NCBI RefSeq assembly: GCF_036569345.1
Contig: NZ_DATCQT010000193.1
Coordinates: 1 to 27,464, forward strand
DNA length: 27,464 nt
DNA from: Clostridium_AD sp036569345
GTDB lineage: Bacteria > Bacillota > Clostridia > Clostridiales > Clostridiaceae
Direction of reading: 5' to 3'
Part shown: piece after piece, positions 7,005 through 15,736 of the stretch
Layout: the number at the start of each line of letters is the position of its first letter
Position numbering within the stretch: the stretch's first letter is position 1
Notes under the pieces: model-generated
The model's database searches: none
What the model was told of the DNA's origin: nothing
The model's input: only the letters and a program-made list of their open reading frames with translations
Translations under genes and position numbers: made by a program

Positions 7005-8747
7005 TTGAAAAAAGAATTTTCTCTAAGTAATGAAAAAGTAATGATAAATTTCACCGCAAAATACTGTAATACTCATGTTCAGTTATTAGAAAGTGATGGC
7101 TTTAGAAGAGTTTTTAATGCCTATCTAAAAAAAATAAAGAAGAAAAAATCAAATACATATAAATATTTGATTCAAAATACAGACGTCGACAATGTTGATT
7201 TAGATGTTTTCTTTATACATTTGTTTAAACTTTTATCAGTACTCAATGTAAATGAAATTATAAATTTAAATACAAAATATAGTTCCCTTATAAATAATAA
7301 AGATAGTTTTACTGATTTTATAGAAGATTTTTATAGCTTTTGGAGAAAGCTTGAAAGATATACTCTAATTCACAACCATAAAATCAATGAGGGTTTAGAA
7401 AAAACAAGCTTTGTTGAAGCAAACAATAATTTTTCAATGCTCATACTTAATTTATACAGAAAAATTGAAGAAAATGTTGTAGGTTCTCAACCTAAAGTTT
7501 ACAGGCAACTGCCTGCCGGCGGCAATGCTGGTATAATTGTTAATAGCATAAATTGGCCATTACCTATAGGATATGAAGTACTTAAAGGTGTTCCCTTTAT
7601 TGATGCAATAATACTAGATTTACCTTATATAACCTACCCTAAAAAGAATACTCGAGATGGGATCTTTAATGAATGTTTTGAAAATCCATTAAAAACGTGT
7701 ACTATAACCACAGACCATTGGTTTTGTTATCCAGCTAAAGTGGGTACATTACTTATATTCATTTATGTTCACAGAGATTTTATGGCTCATGCAATAACTC
7801 TATGTAATCTATTTGAAATGGCAAGTGAAGAAGAATATAGGGACACTAAACCAGATGCAGTTTTTGTTTTTGGTGCTAAAGATTCTTTTCCAAAAGTTAA
7901 AACAATATTTTATGATGATATAGAAAATAATATTATGGTTGGATATATAAGTTATGGCAACGAAATTGATTACTTCGGTTATGTAAAAAAGATGGCATTA
8001 ACTCTTCATAATCTAATAATGATTAAAAGAGGCTCACTACCAATCCATGGCGCAATGGTAAACATTATTATGAATAATGGTAACAGTGCAAATGTAGTTA
8101 TTATGGGTGACAGTGGTGCAGGTAAATCTGAAAGCTTAGAAGCTTTTAGAAGTCTAAGTGAAGATTATATTAGTGATATGACCATAGTTTTTGATGACAT
8201 GGGTTATCTAACTCTAAAGGAAGGCTCAAAACCATTAGCTTACGGAACTGAAATTGGTGCTTTCGTTAGACTTGATGATTTGGATGCAGGTTATGCTTTC
8301 AAAGAAATTGATAGAAGTATATTTATGAATCCTGATAAAATTAACGCAAGACTTGTTATGCCAGTCGCAAGCTATAAAGCCATCATTAAGGGATATCCTA
8401 TAGATTTATTCCTCTATGCAAATAACTATGAAGAAGTAAAAGATGGAATTGAAGAAATTAATTTTTTTACAAATTCAACAGATGCTATTGATGTTTGTAA
8501 AAAAGGTGCAAGAATGGCAAAGGGTACTACTACTGAATTAGGACTTGTAACGTCGTATTTTGCTAATCCATTTGGACCAGTGCAAAAACAAGAACAAGTA
8601 GATTTACTTATAGATAGCTATTTTGAAGAATTCTTCAAAACAGGAGTAAAAGTTGGACAAATTAGAACTTCTCTAGGTGTAGTTGGACAAGAAAAAGATG
8701 GCCCAAAAAAAGCAGCTAAAAAACTATTTGACTTAATTATTGAATAA
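7005..8747 (+). CDS. HPr kinase/PEP carboxykinase-superfamily P-loop protein
   Basis: A 580-residue cytosolic protein. The Walker A motif GDSGAGKS (368-375) is preceded by LPIHGAMVNIIM and followed by SDMTIVFDDMG. This order (IHG strand, GDSGxGKS, then an acidic strand) is the core of the HprK/PEPCK fold. The first 340 residues are not recognisable: partly helical and Lys/Asn-rich to about 165, then a block with QLPAGGNAGIIVNS and ILDLPYITYP. Similar long clostridial proteins are often labelled PEP carboxykinase, but typical ATP-PEPCK is about 530 residues with other signatures, so the reaction is uncertain. The start is TTG at 7005 after ATGGAGGTG, rather than upstream ATGs without ribosome sites. 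It is monocistronic with its own promoter. Confidence 0.75.
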   Translation: MKKEFSLSNEKVMINFTAKYCNTHVQLLESDGFRRVFNAYLKKIKKKKSNTYKYLIQNTDVDNVDLDVFFIHLFKLLSVLNVNEIINLNTKYSSLINNKDSFTDFIEDFYSFWRKLERYTLIHNHKINEGLEKTSFVEANNNFSMLILNLYRKIEENVVGSQPKVYRQLPAGGNAGIIVNSINWPLPIGYEVLKGVPFIDAIILDLPYITYPKKNTRDGIFNECFENPLKTCTITTDHWFCYPAKVGTLLIFIYVHRDFMAHAITLCNLFEMASEEEYRDTKPDAVFVFGAKDSFPKVKTIFYDDIENNIMVGYISYGNEIDYFGYVKKMALTLHNLIMIKRGSLPIHGAMVNIIMNNGNSANVVIMGDSGAGKSESLEAFRSLSEDYISDMTIVFDDMGYLTLKEGSKPLAYGTEIGAFVRLDDLDAGYAFKEIDRSIFMNPDKINARLVMPVASYKAIIKGYPIDLFLYANNYEEVKDGIEEINFFTNSTDAIDVCKKGARMAKGTTTELGLVTSYFANPFGPVQKQEQVDLLIDSYFEEFFKTGVKVGQIRTSLGVVGQEKDGPKKAAKKLFDLIIE

Positions 8748-8763
8748 AAAAGATGCAATCCGT

Positions 8764-8998
8764 ATGAACTTCCTCCTGCGTGACTACAAATAAGAGTTTG
8801 AAACGTGAAATTCCATTAAGAAATTCTAATATTTTGCCAATATAAATTTCTCTAACGCTCACATTCGGCATACGCCGGTTCACTAGCCTTCCTTTCAGGA
8901 AGCCTCACGAGAATTTTATATTGGCAAAAGAAGAATTTTAAATGGAATTTCAATGTTTCTGCTCTTCTAATTTGTAGTCACTTCCGGAGAAAGTTCAT
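8764..8998. repeat. Long imperfect inverted repeat filling a convergent junction (element 2)
   Basis: The left arm is 8764-8852 and the right arm 8909-8998. Paired blocks include ATGAACTT, GTGACTACAAAT, GAAATTCCATT, TTTTGCCAATATAAA and TTCTC. The apex region holds CTAACGCTCA (8852-8861), then a hairpin CGGC-ATAC-GCCG and a hairpin CTTCC-TTTCA-GGAAG. It starts 16 nt after the stop of the P-loop gene and ends some 235 nt before the end of radA. There is no ORF and no transposase. The arms are unrelated in sequence to element 1, but the plan and the loop motif are the same. Confidence 0.85.
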
Positions 8999-9019
8999 AT
9001 TATTATGTATAGTTATATT

Positions 9020-9190
9020 TAAAGGAATAACTCGATGCCAGCATTGAATGAAATAGTCAAACGGTAAACCGAAAATTCCTAAAAGCAATGATAAGGTGGA
9101 ATCCCCCCACGGCCTATTGGCTCGTGTTTACTATCCTGACCCTCTGGGTAGTTCATTGGGGGACTTAACAATTACTAAGTGTCATGGGAA
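9020..9190 (+). ncRNA. Candidate structured RNA in the radA-proximal intergenic region
   Basis: This stretch is richer in G and C than its surroundings and folds into nested helices: CATTG (9043-9047) with CAATG (9086-9090) enclosing a CGG-TAAA-CCG hairpin, then TCCCCC (9102-9107) with GGGGGA (9158-9163). The latter encloses two hairpins, CACG-GCC-TATT-GGC-CGTG (9108-9126) and ACTA...CCC-TCT-GGG-TAGT (9130-9152). No ORF fits. The strand is not proven: a plus-strand RNA would follow the P-loop gene and inverted repeat, while a minus-strand one would be the radA 3' end. I could not assign it to a known class with certainty; the raiA motif and other clostridial RNAs should be tested. Confidence 0.55.
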
Positions 9191-9233
9191 GAAGTAAAAA
9201 TTTATTATATACTCTTTAAGTTTTTAATAATTT

Positions 9234-10616
9234 TTATTTCATTTCTTTTTCAATAACATCTGTTAATTTTTTACATGGGATAACCTTTAAGTTCTTAAAT
9301 TTAACCCCAGCCTTTAAACAATTTTGAGGTATATAAGCCTTTTTAAAGCCCATTCTGTCTACTTCTTTTAGTCTTTGCTCTAAAGATGGAACTTTTTTTA
9401 ATTCACCAGTAAGACCCAGTTCTCCAATAAATACTGTATCTGTAGCTATTCCATGATTCATTGCAGAAGATGCTATACTCATAACTACAGCTAGATTCAC
9501 TGATGTTTCAGTTAATTTAAGACCCCCTGTTGCTTTTATAATAACATTCTTATCATAAAGTCCTATTCCTCCTCTTTCCTCAAGAATAGAAATGAGGGTT
9601 CCCAATTGTTCCTTCCTCGAAAAACACTCACTTAGCCTGCTTGGGTAAGGAGTAAAAGATTTAGATACAAGACTCTCTATTTCTATAACAATAGGTCTTG
9701 TTCCATCCTTTATAACTGCTAAAGCACTTCCTGGAACTAATGCATCTCTTTTGGTCATGAAAAATTCAGAAGGGTCAGTAATCTCTTCCATTCCTACATC
9801 TGAAAGCCTAAACATACCACTCTCTTCAGTACTTCCGAAACGGTTTTTCTTACTTACCAAGTGTTTTAGCTCTTCTCCATTTTCTCCTTCAAGATATAAT
9901 ACAGTGTCTACTAAATGCTCTAATATACGTGGCCCTGCCATTTCATCAGCCTTTGTCATTTGCCCAACCAGCATAACGGCTCTTGGTCTATCTGGATTTT
10001 TTGCTTTATCCTTTAAAGCTGTGGCACATTCAATTACTTGAGTAGGAGAACCCGCCCTTGAACTTGAATATTCGTCCAAAGTAAATGTTTGAATACTGTC
10101 AAGTATTATTAAATCAGCATCGACAGTTTCTATATGTTGTAATATTTCGTCTAACTTTGTATCTGAAACAACCCAAAAGTTGTCAGCTATCTCTTTTACT
10201 GTTCGGTCAGCTCTATTTTTAATTTGGCTATTACTTTCCTCTCCAGACGCATATAGAATTTTATATCCTTTTAATGAAAGTGAATTTGCTAATTGTAGCA
10301 AAAGTGTAGATTTCCCTGCCCCTGGGGGAGCAGATATAATAGTCACACTATCCCTAACTATTCCTCCCCCCATAACCCTGTCAAACTCTGAAACTCCAGT
10401 AATTATTCTGTCACTGTTAGACTGTACAACCGCCTTCAGTTTTGTAGGTTTAGTTGTTATTGTCATCCTTTTTAAAGTATTTGATTTAGCGGTGCCCGCC
10501 TTTACAACTTTCTCTTCATATGAATTCCATGCACCACAATCATTACATTTACCCATCCATTTTGGAGCATGTGACCCACAATCTTTACAAACAAAAATTA
10601 TTTTATCTTTTGCCAC
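9234..10616 (-). CDS. radA: DNA repair protein RadA (Sms)
   Basis: A RecA-like ATPase that drives branch migration during recombination and repair. The 460 residues show the full family order: a C4 zinc finger (C10, C13, C24, C27), Walker A APPGAGKST (96-104), the RadA-specific KNRFG motif (257-261), and the C-terminal Lon-protease-like domain from about 300 with GGIGLYDKNVIIKATGGLKL. Family Walker A is usually GxPGxGKS; here the first Pro is doubled. The start is GTG at 10616 after GGGAG. A terminator directly upstream (10661-10703) separates it from topB, so it has its own, unrecognised promoter. In many Firmicutes radA lies near disA or clpC; here it does not, as far as the window shows. 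Confidence 0.95.
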   Translation of the reverse strand: MAKDKIIFVCKDCGSHAPKWMGKCNDCGAWNSYEEKVVKAGTAKSNTLKRMTITTKPTKLKAVVQSNSDRIITGVSEFDRVMGGGIVRDSVTIISAPPGAGKSTLLLQLANSLSLKGYKILYASGEESNSQIKNRADRTVKEIADNFWVVSDTKLDEILQHIETVDADLIILDSIQTFTLDEYSSSRAGSPTQVIECATALKDKAKNPDRPRAVMLVGQMTKADEMAGPRILEHLVDTVLYLEGENGEELKHLVSKKNRFGSTEESGMFRLSDVGMEEITDPSEFFMTKRDALVPGSALAVIKDGTRPIVIEIESLVSKSFTPYPSRLSECFSRKEQLGTLISILEERGGIGLYDKNVIIKATGGLKLTETSVNLAVVMSIASSAMNHGIATDTVFIGELGLTGELKKVPSLEQRLKEVDRMGFKKAYIPQNCLKAGVKFKNLKVIPCKKLTDVIEKEMK

Positions 10617-10660
10617 TTTATCTATCTCCCTTTGACTATATTATTAATAAAATTAAGAAA

Positions 10661-10703
10661 AAAAGATAAGCAGCTAGTATATTATAATTTCTGCTTATCT
10701 TTT
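10661..10703 (-). terminator. Terminator after topB
   Basis: A 13-bp stem (10661-10673 with 10691-10703) of AAAAGATAAGCAG / CTGCTTATCTTTT. On the minus strand it ends in a run of seven Ts. It begins 4 nt after the topB stop. Confidence 0.85.
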
Positions 10704-10706
10704 CTA

Positions 10707-12725
10707 TTATTCTGCCTTTGCTTTCGAGTCCTTATAAAATTCACTCACCATATCAAACTTATTTTTAAGTCTTAAGCCATTATTTAGTTTAAGTACTCTA
10801 TCAGTATTTTTGATTATATAATTCTCAAGCTTATCCATGTACAAATTTCCTTCTATTTCACTTTGAGTAACCATTGTTAGCCCTTTTTCCCAACTAGCTG
10901 TGAGTTCTGGATTTAACAATGTAGGTATAGAATTTTTCACCACATCATAGATAATTTCTCCAAGTAGTGTAGGCATAACCACTTGAGTTTTATTATTAGA
11001 TTTAATGTATCCTATTTTCTCTAGTTTTGTTAAAATTCCTGAACGAGTTGCACTTGTACCAATTCCAGATCCTTTTATATGTTCTCTTAGTTCTTCATCT
11101 TCAATAAGCTTACCCGCATTTTCCATAGCAATAATAATTGAACCAGTAGTAAATCTTTTTGGAGGTGAGGTTTTACCTTCTTTTACAATTAAATCTTCAA
11201 GAGTAAGGATTTGACCCTTTTTTAAAAGACTTAAAAATTTCATATTTGTGCTTTCATTATCTTTGCTGTCCATTTCTGGTTTTAAAACTTCCAAATATCC
11301 CAGTTCAATACAAACCTTATCTGTTGTAAAAAATCTTTCAGTGTCTATTTTTGTTATAACAGAAACCTTGCTATAGACAGCAGGTGGATAAAATATTGCT
11401 AAAAATCGTCGTAACACTAAATTATATATTTTCTTTTCTAATTCCTTTAATGAGGAATAGTTTTGAAGGCCTTCCCCTGTTGGAATAATAGCATAATGGT
11501 CTGTTACTTTGCTGTCATCAACATACTTTGTTTTAGTTATGTTACTATGCCATTTCTTTTCTAAAATTTGTTCAGCTATTTTCATTATTTCAGTATTGCC
11601 CTTTAAATTTGATAATTTTCTTATATTCTTATCGATTTCTTTTGCCACCGCTGTAGATAATACTCTAGCATCTGTTCTAGGATATGTGAGCATTTTCTTC
11701 TCATATAAAGCTTGAATATAACCAAGCGTTTGCTCTGGGTTTATTTTAAATATTTTTGAACATTCATTCTGCATTTCTGCTAAATTAAAGAGTAGTGGAG
11801 CATTTTTATTTTCTTTTTTCTTAGTAATGTTTTCCACTATAACTTTACCCTCATTACTAAAATCTCTTAGTTCACCTATTAATTTTTCTGCAGTTTCCTT
11901 AGTTTTAAACCCACCCTCATTATAAAGCAAAGGTGAATCAAAATACTTAGATCCTTCTACCGCTTTCCATTCCCCATCATAACTAGATTCCTCATCTACT
12001 TTAAAGCTTCCAATAATCTTGTAAAATGGAGTTACAATAAATTCTCTAAATTCTCTTTCCCTTTGAACTACCATACCTAGCACACATGACATTACTCGTC
12101 CCACAGCAATAACTATATACTTTTTCCCAAGATAACTGCTTACAGTTTTTCCGTAAACTAAACTTAAAAGCCTTGAGAAATTAATTCCCATTAAATAATC
12201 TTCTTTTGCTCTTAAATAAGCTGCCTCTGATAAATTATCATATTCACTCAAATCCTTTGCTTCTTTAACTCCACGAATAATTTCTTCTTCTGTTTGTGAA
12301 TCTATCCACACTCTTCGTTTTTGCTTCTTAGGGTTTCCAGACATATCGTCTACTAATCTATATATATATTCCCCTTCTCTTCCTGAATCTGTGCAAACAT
12401 AAATTCTATCTACATCTTCCCTAATTAGTTGACTCTTAACTATATTAAATTGTTTTTTCACTCCATCTATAACTTCATATTTATAAACTTTAGGTAAAAA
12501 AGGCAAGGTGTTTAAAGTCCATTTTTTAAGTTTCTCATCATACTTTTCTGGGTAGCTCATATTAACAAGATGCCCAACGCACCATGTAACAACTGCTTTG
12601 TCAGACTCTATATAACCATCTAACTTTCTACCATTTATTTTTAGAGCTTTGGCAAATTCCGCAGCAACACTTGGTTTTTCTGTAATAAATAACGCCTTAC
12701 TAATAATTACCACTTCACTTTCCAT
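10707..12725 (-). CDS. topB: DNA topoisomerase III (type IA)
   Basis: Relaxes negative supercoils and decatenates DNA by single-strand passage. The 672 residues contain the Toprim domain (ALFITEKPSVAAEFAKAL at 11-28; acidic motif DSGREGE at 113-119), the IAVGRVMS block (207-214), and the catalytic tyrosine Y348 in TYPRTD. The C-terminal part is a standard gate domain, and there is no zinc-finger tail. The DSGREGE and AVGRVMS motifs differ a little from the usual DxDREGE and SAGRVQ, indicating a divergent plasmid/clostridial-type TopB. The start is ATG at 12725, but a GTG five codons in could also serve; neither has a strong ribosome site. It has its own promoter (12783-12812) and lies downstream of yhaN/yhaO. 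Confidence 0.93.
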   Translation of the reverse strand: MESEVVIISKALFITEKPSVAAEFAKALKINGRKLDGYIESDKAVVTWCVGHLVNMSYPEKYDEKLKKWTLNTLPFLPKVYKYEVIDGVKKQFNIVKSQLIREDVDRIYVCTDSGREGEYIYRLVDDMSGNPKKQKRRVWIDSQTEEEIIRGVKEAKDLSEYDNLSEAAYLRAKEDYLMGINFSRLLSLVYGKTVSSYLGKKYIVIAVGRVMSCVLGMVVQREREFREFIVTPFYKIIGSFKVDEESSYDGEWKAVEGSKYFDSPLLYNEGGFKTKETAEKLIGELRDFSNEGKVIVENITKKKENKNAPLLFNLAEMQNECSKIFKINPEQTLGYIQALYEKKMLTYPRTDARVLSTAVAKEIDKNIRKLSNLKGNTEIMKIAEQILEKKWHSNITKTKYVDDSKVTDHYAIIPTGEGLQNYSSLKELEKKIYNLVLRRFLAIFYPPAVYSKVSVITKIDTERFFTTDKVCIELGYLEVLKPEMDSKDNESTNMKFLSLLKKGQILTLEDLIVKEGKTSPPKRFTTGSIIIAMENAGKLIEDEELREHIKGSGIGTSATRSGILTKLEKIGYIKSNNKTQVVMPTLLGEIIYDVVKNSIPTLLNPELTASWEKGLTMVTQSEIEGNLYMDKLENYIIKNTDRVLKLNNGLRLKNKFDMVSEFYKDSKAKAE

Positions 12726-12782
12726 TAAATTGCATTAGAAAACTTCGAAATCTTAGCCTCTAATAATTGTTTTAAGAATCCC

Positions 12783-12812
12783 ATTATACCATTATTTATA
12801 CATCAAACTCAA
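12783..12812 (-). promoter_or_regulatory. Promoter of topB
   Basis: Minus-strand TTGAGT and a perfect TATAAT with an 18-nt spacer, in the 104-nt gap after yhaN. A short hairpin (TCAAACT/AGTTTGA) without a T-tract overlaps the -35 side and may weakly stop yhaN transcription. Confidence 0.5.
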
Positions 12813-12829
12813 AAAAGTTTGAATGTAGC

Positions 12830-15724
12830 TTATAGTTCCCTTAGATGTTCTATTAGGTCTACCCCTAAGCTCTTTGTAAATTTACCACTATCTAATTTGA
12901 AGTATAAAGCCTGTGGAGATAACTCTTGTATTAACTCTACTAAACTTGCATGGCAGGTAAGCACAAAAATCTGATGTGTTTTTGAAAGTTGTACTAAAGC
13001 CTTAACTGTATTTTTTGTATGCGCTATATCAAAGTTAACAAAGGAATCGTCAAAAATAACTGGTAAACTTGGCTTAATTTCTTTTATTCTGCTAATACGA
13101 ACTGCCAGAAATAATTGTTCTTTTGTACCCCTACTTAATTCCTTTGAACTCCCCTTAATACTTTTATCTTGCAATTTTGTTTTAAAGTCTCCCTGCATTA
13201 AGTCTTCCATAGGCATAATATCTTTATATTCCCCAGAAGTTATTTCACTTAAAATGTCACTAGCTCCTTTTAACAAATTATCCTTAGTATTTTCTAAAAA
13301 TCTTTCTCTTATTTTTTCTAGAAGCAAGGCTGCAGTATTATAAACTGCATATTTCTCTGCAAGAGGTCGAAGCGAAAGCCTTGCTTCTCTAATTTCTTGC
13401 TCGTGTTTAACCAACATCTCGTCAGAATTAAGAGCTTTAAGCTCATCTTTTAAAGTTTGTTTTTCATTTTTTAAAATATCCAACTGACTTACTAATTTTT
13501 TATTTTCAGTGTTTAAACCCTCATAAGCATAACTAAGTTCATCAATGCTAATATACTGCTCATATAAACCCTTAAGAATTTCTAATAACTTTGTATTTTC
13601 GTCCTCAATTTTTATAGTTTCGCTTTCATTTTTTGTATCTATATTGTCTATCAGGGTAAGTCCCTTTTTTCCATCTAATAATATTTTTTTTATATGCTGG
13701 CTTTTTACCACCTGCAATAATTTCTCCTTAATTATCTTTAATTCATTCAACTTAATTGTATATTTTATATACTTTTCTCCCTGACTTATATACATTTCTA
13801 ATTTTGAAATTATATCACCAGCATAATTACTTACTAAGTGACTTTCCTCTAAAAACTCCAATATTTCCTGCTCTAACAAAAGGAGTTTTGCTAGACCCAT
13901 ATCATTTTTTTCCACGAGTAACAAATTCCTATATAAGGTTTCTACCCTTAGTAGTACATCAGTGCCCATGTACTCAATATTATCTAAGTCAAATTGTTCT
14001 GCCTCACTAAATCTAACATTAACAAACTTGTTAAAAAGCTTATTAATGTTAGTCAAATATTCGTTAAGAGTTTTAAACTGGACCATTAATTTTTTTTCTA
14101 ATAAATAATACTCTGATATTTCATCCTTTAAATACGATGCTGTTTTAAAGTAATCTTTAATGCCATCTGCGGTCACTCTTCCATCAAGCTTTAGAATATC
14201 TCTATACTCGTCCATTATATTATTTAACTCTCTTAAGGTTTCATCTAAGTTTTTTATTTCCTGGGAATTATCACTGAGCCCTGCCGACATGTTATCAATT
14301 TGAGCTTTAATTTCTATATTTCTATTTATGATTATTTTACTATTGGAATAATTTATAAACAAATAAAGTGCTGTCCCTATTGATCCAATTATCATTAATG
14401 AACATCCCAGCAATTTATCTATAAAAAATAATGCTAATCCTATTATCATAAAACCTATTGTAAAATAGAAATATTTTTTCATATATTCTAGTGAGTTTAG
14501 AGGTAACATTTGTTTTTCCAAGATTTCTTTTTGAATTTTAAAGTCTTGAATTCTTTTATTACATGCTACTCTATCCACTTCTACTTTTTTGAATTTTTCA
14601 ATATTTCCATATAAAATTGCCTGTTGCATCTCGTCACAATTAATCTCTGAAACATCCTCAAAACTATCCCAATTATCGTTAGATTTTTTAATTTTATTCA
14701 TTAGTGTTCCAGATTTTTCATTATATTCATTTTTTACAACTACTAGAGTTTTGATATTTTCTTTAGTGCCTGATATTCTATTATAAAAATTGCTAATGGG
14801 TGTTTTGTTTTGGAGTAACAACTCTTTCTCAAGCTTATTTTCAGTTGTTTGTCTTTGGTATTCAAAGTTTTCCTTATTATATAACTCTAATTCTTTAATA
14901 TAATGGATTTTTAAAGACTTAGCTTTTTCTACATTATATTTATTTATGTCTTTATCATCAAAAGAATAGGTTTTAAGCTCTACCTCAAGATTTTTTCTAC
15001 TCTGATTAAGCTCATAATTATGTTTTAAAACTTCCAATTTAATTATATTATTATTACTATTTTCGAGTTCTCTCTCGTTTATTAGTATAACATTCTCTAT
15101 ATCGGCCAAACTATTTTTCTTTCTCAAAAAAGAATCAAAGAGCAAGATAGACTCTTTTCTTCCCTCTACTCCCTTTCTAATGTTTTCCGCAAATGGCTTA
15201 AACATTTTAGTAGATGGATTTCCACGGGTTCCACCAATAACGTTAGCTTTTTCCCTTAATTCTTTTGCTATTCCAGGTATTTTTATAATGTGTTTAAACC
15301 CAGCTCCAAGTAAAATAGACTGTAGATTACTATCTTCCTTGTCAGAGCTTCTATTAAGTTCATCAAGACTTATTGTAAACAGCTCTTTATACGTATTCTT
15401 ATCTATATTATATAGACCTTTATTATCATATCTATCTGTAGCACTATTATAAATTATATCTGGATTGCTAAATCCTTTTAAGAGTACCTTAACGCTTTGC
15501 CCCTCCTCCAATTTCAAATCACATCTAACATCATATTGAAATTTAGCTGGTGACAGATTATTACTTTTAGAAAACCCAAAGGGAATGCTTCTAAGTATCT
15601 GCATTAAGGTGGTTTTACCAGACCTGTTAGCTCCACCAATAACTATAATACCACTGCTAAGGTCCTCAAGTTTTTCACCTTGAAACACTCCGAAATCCCT
15701 AATATCCAGACCTGTTATTAACAA
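12830..15724 (-). CDS. YhaN-type (SbcC/Rad50-like) AAA ATPase
   Basis: The ATPase partner of the YhaO/SbcD-like nuclease encoded just upstream. Of 964 residues, the N-terminal ABC half has Walker A GGANRSGKTT (30-39). A long coiled coil is interrupted at about 418-460 by two hydrophobic helices around FTIGFMIIGLALFFI and LMIIGSIGTALYLFI, a membrane hairpin typical of YhaN and absent from true SbcC. The C-terminal half carries the signature SRGTKEQLFLAVRISR (about 855-870) and Walker B LPVIFDDSF. The start is TTG at 15724, 7 nt after AAGGTGG; the gap to yhaO is only 12 nt, so the two form an operon. The role is probably DNA end processing or repair, perhaps at the membrane; this is inferred from the family. 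Confidence 0.88.
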   Translation of the reverse strand: MLITGLDIRDFGVFQGEKLEDLSSGIIVIGGANRSGKTTLMQILRSIPFGFSKSNNLSPAKFQYDVRCDLKLEEGQSVKVLLKGFSNPDIIYNSATDRYDNKGLYNIDKNTYKELFTISLDELNRSSDKEDSNLQSILLGAGFKHIIKIPGIAKELREKANVIGGTRGNPSTKMFKPFAENIRKGVEGRKESILLFDSFLRKKNSLADIENVILINERELENSNNNIIKLEVLKHNYELNQSRKNLEVELKTYSFDDKDINKYNVEKAKSLKIHYIKELELYNKENFEYQRQTTENKLEKELLLQNKTPISNFYNRISGTKENIKTLVVVKNEYNEKSGTLMNKIKKSNDNWDSFEDVSEINCDEMQQAILYGNIEKFKKVEVDRVACNKRIQDFKIQKEILEKQMLPLNSLEYMKKYFYFTIGFMIIGLALFFIDKLLGCSLMIIGSIGTALYLFINYSNSKIIINRNIEIKAQIDNMSAGLSDNSQEIKNLDETLRELNNIMDEYRDILKLDGRVTADGIKDYFKTASYLKDEISEYYLLEKKLMVQFKTLNEYLTNINKLFNKFVNVRFSEAEQFDLDNIEYMGTDVLLRVETLYRNLLLVEKNDMGLAKLLLLEQEILEFLEESHLVSNYAGDIISKLEMYISQGEKYIKYTIKLNELKIIKEKLLQVVKSQHIKKILLDGKKGLTLIDNIDTKNESETIKIEDENTKLLEILKGLYEQYISIDELSYAYEGLNTENKKLVSQLDILKNEKQTLKDELKALNSDEMLVKHEQEIREARLSLRPLAEKYAVYNTAALLLEKIRERFLENTKDNLLKGASDILSEITSGEYKDIMPMEDLMQGDFKTKLQDKSIKGSSKELSRGTKEQLFLAVRISRIKEIKPSLPVIFDDSFVNFDIAHTKNTVKALVQLSKTHQIFVLTCHASLVELIQELSPQALYFKLDSGKFTKSLGVDLIEHLREL

Positions 15725-15736
15725 AACCTCACCACC

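Noticed and set aside
9751..10635. Plus-strand open frames opposite radA
   Set aside because: No ribosome sites and no family resemblance; they are antisense shadows of radA.
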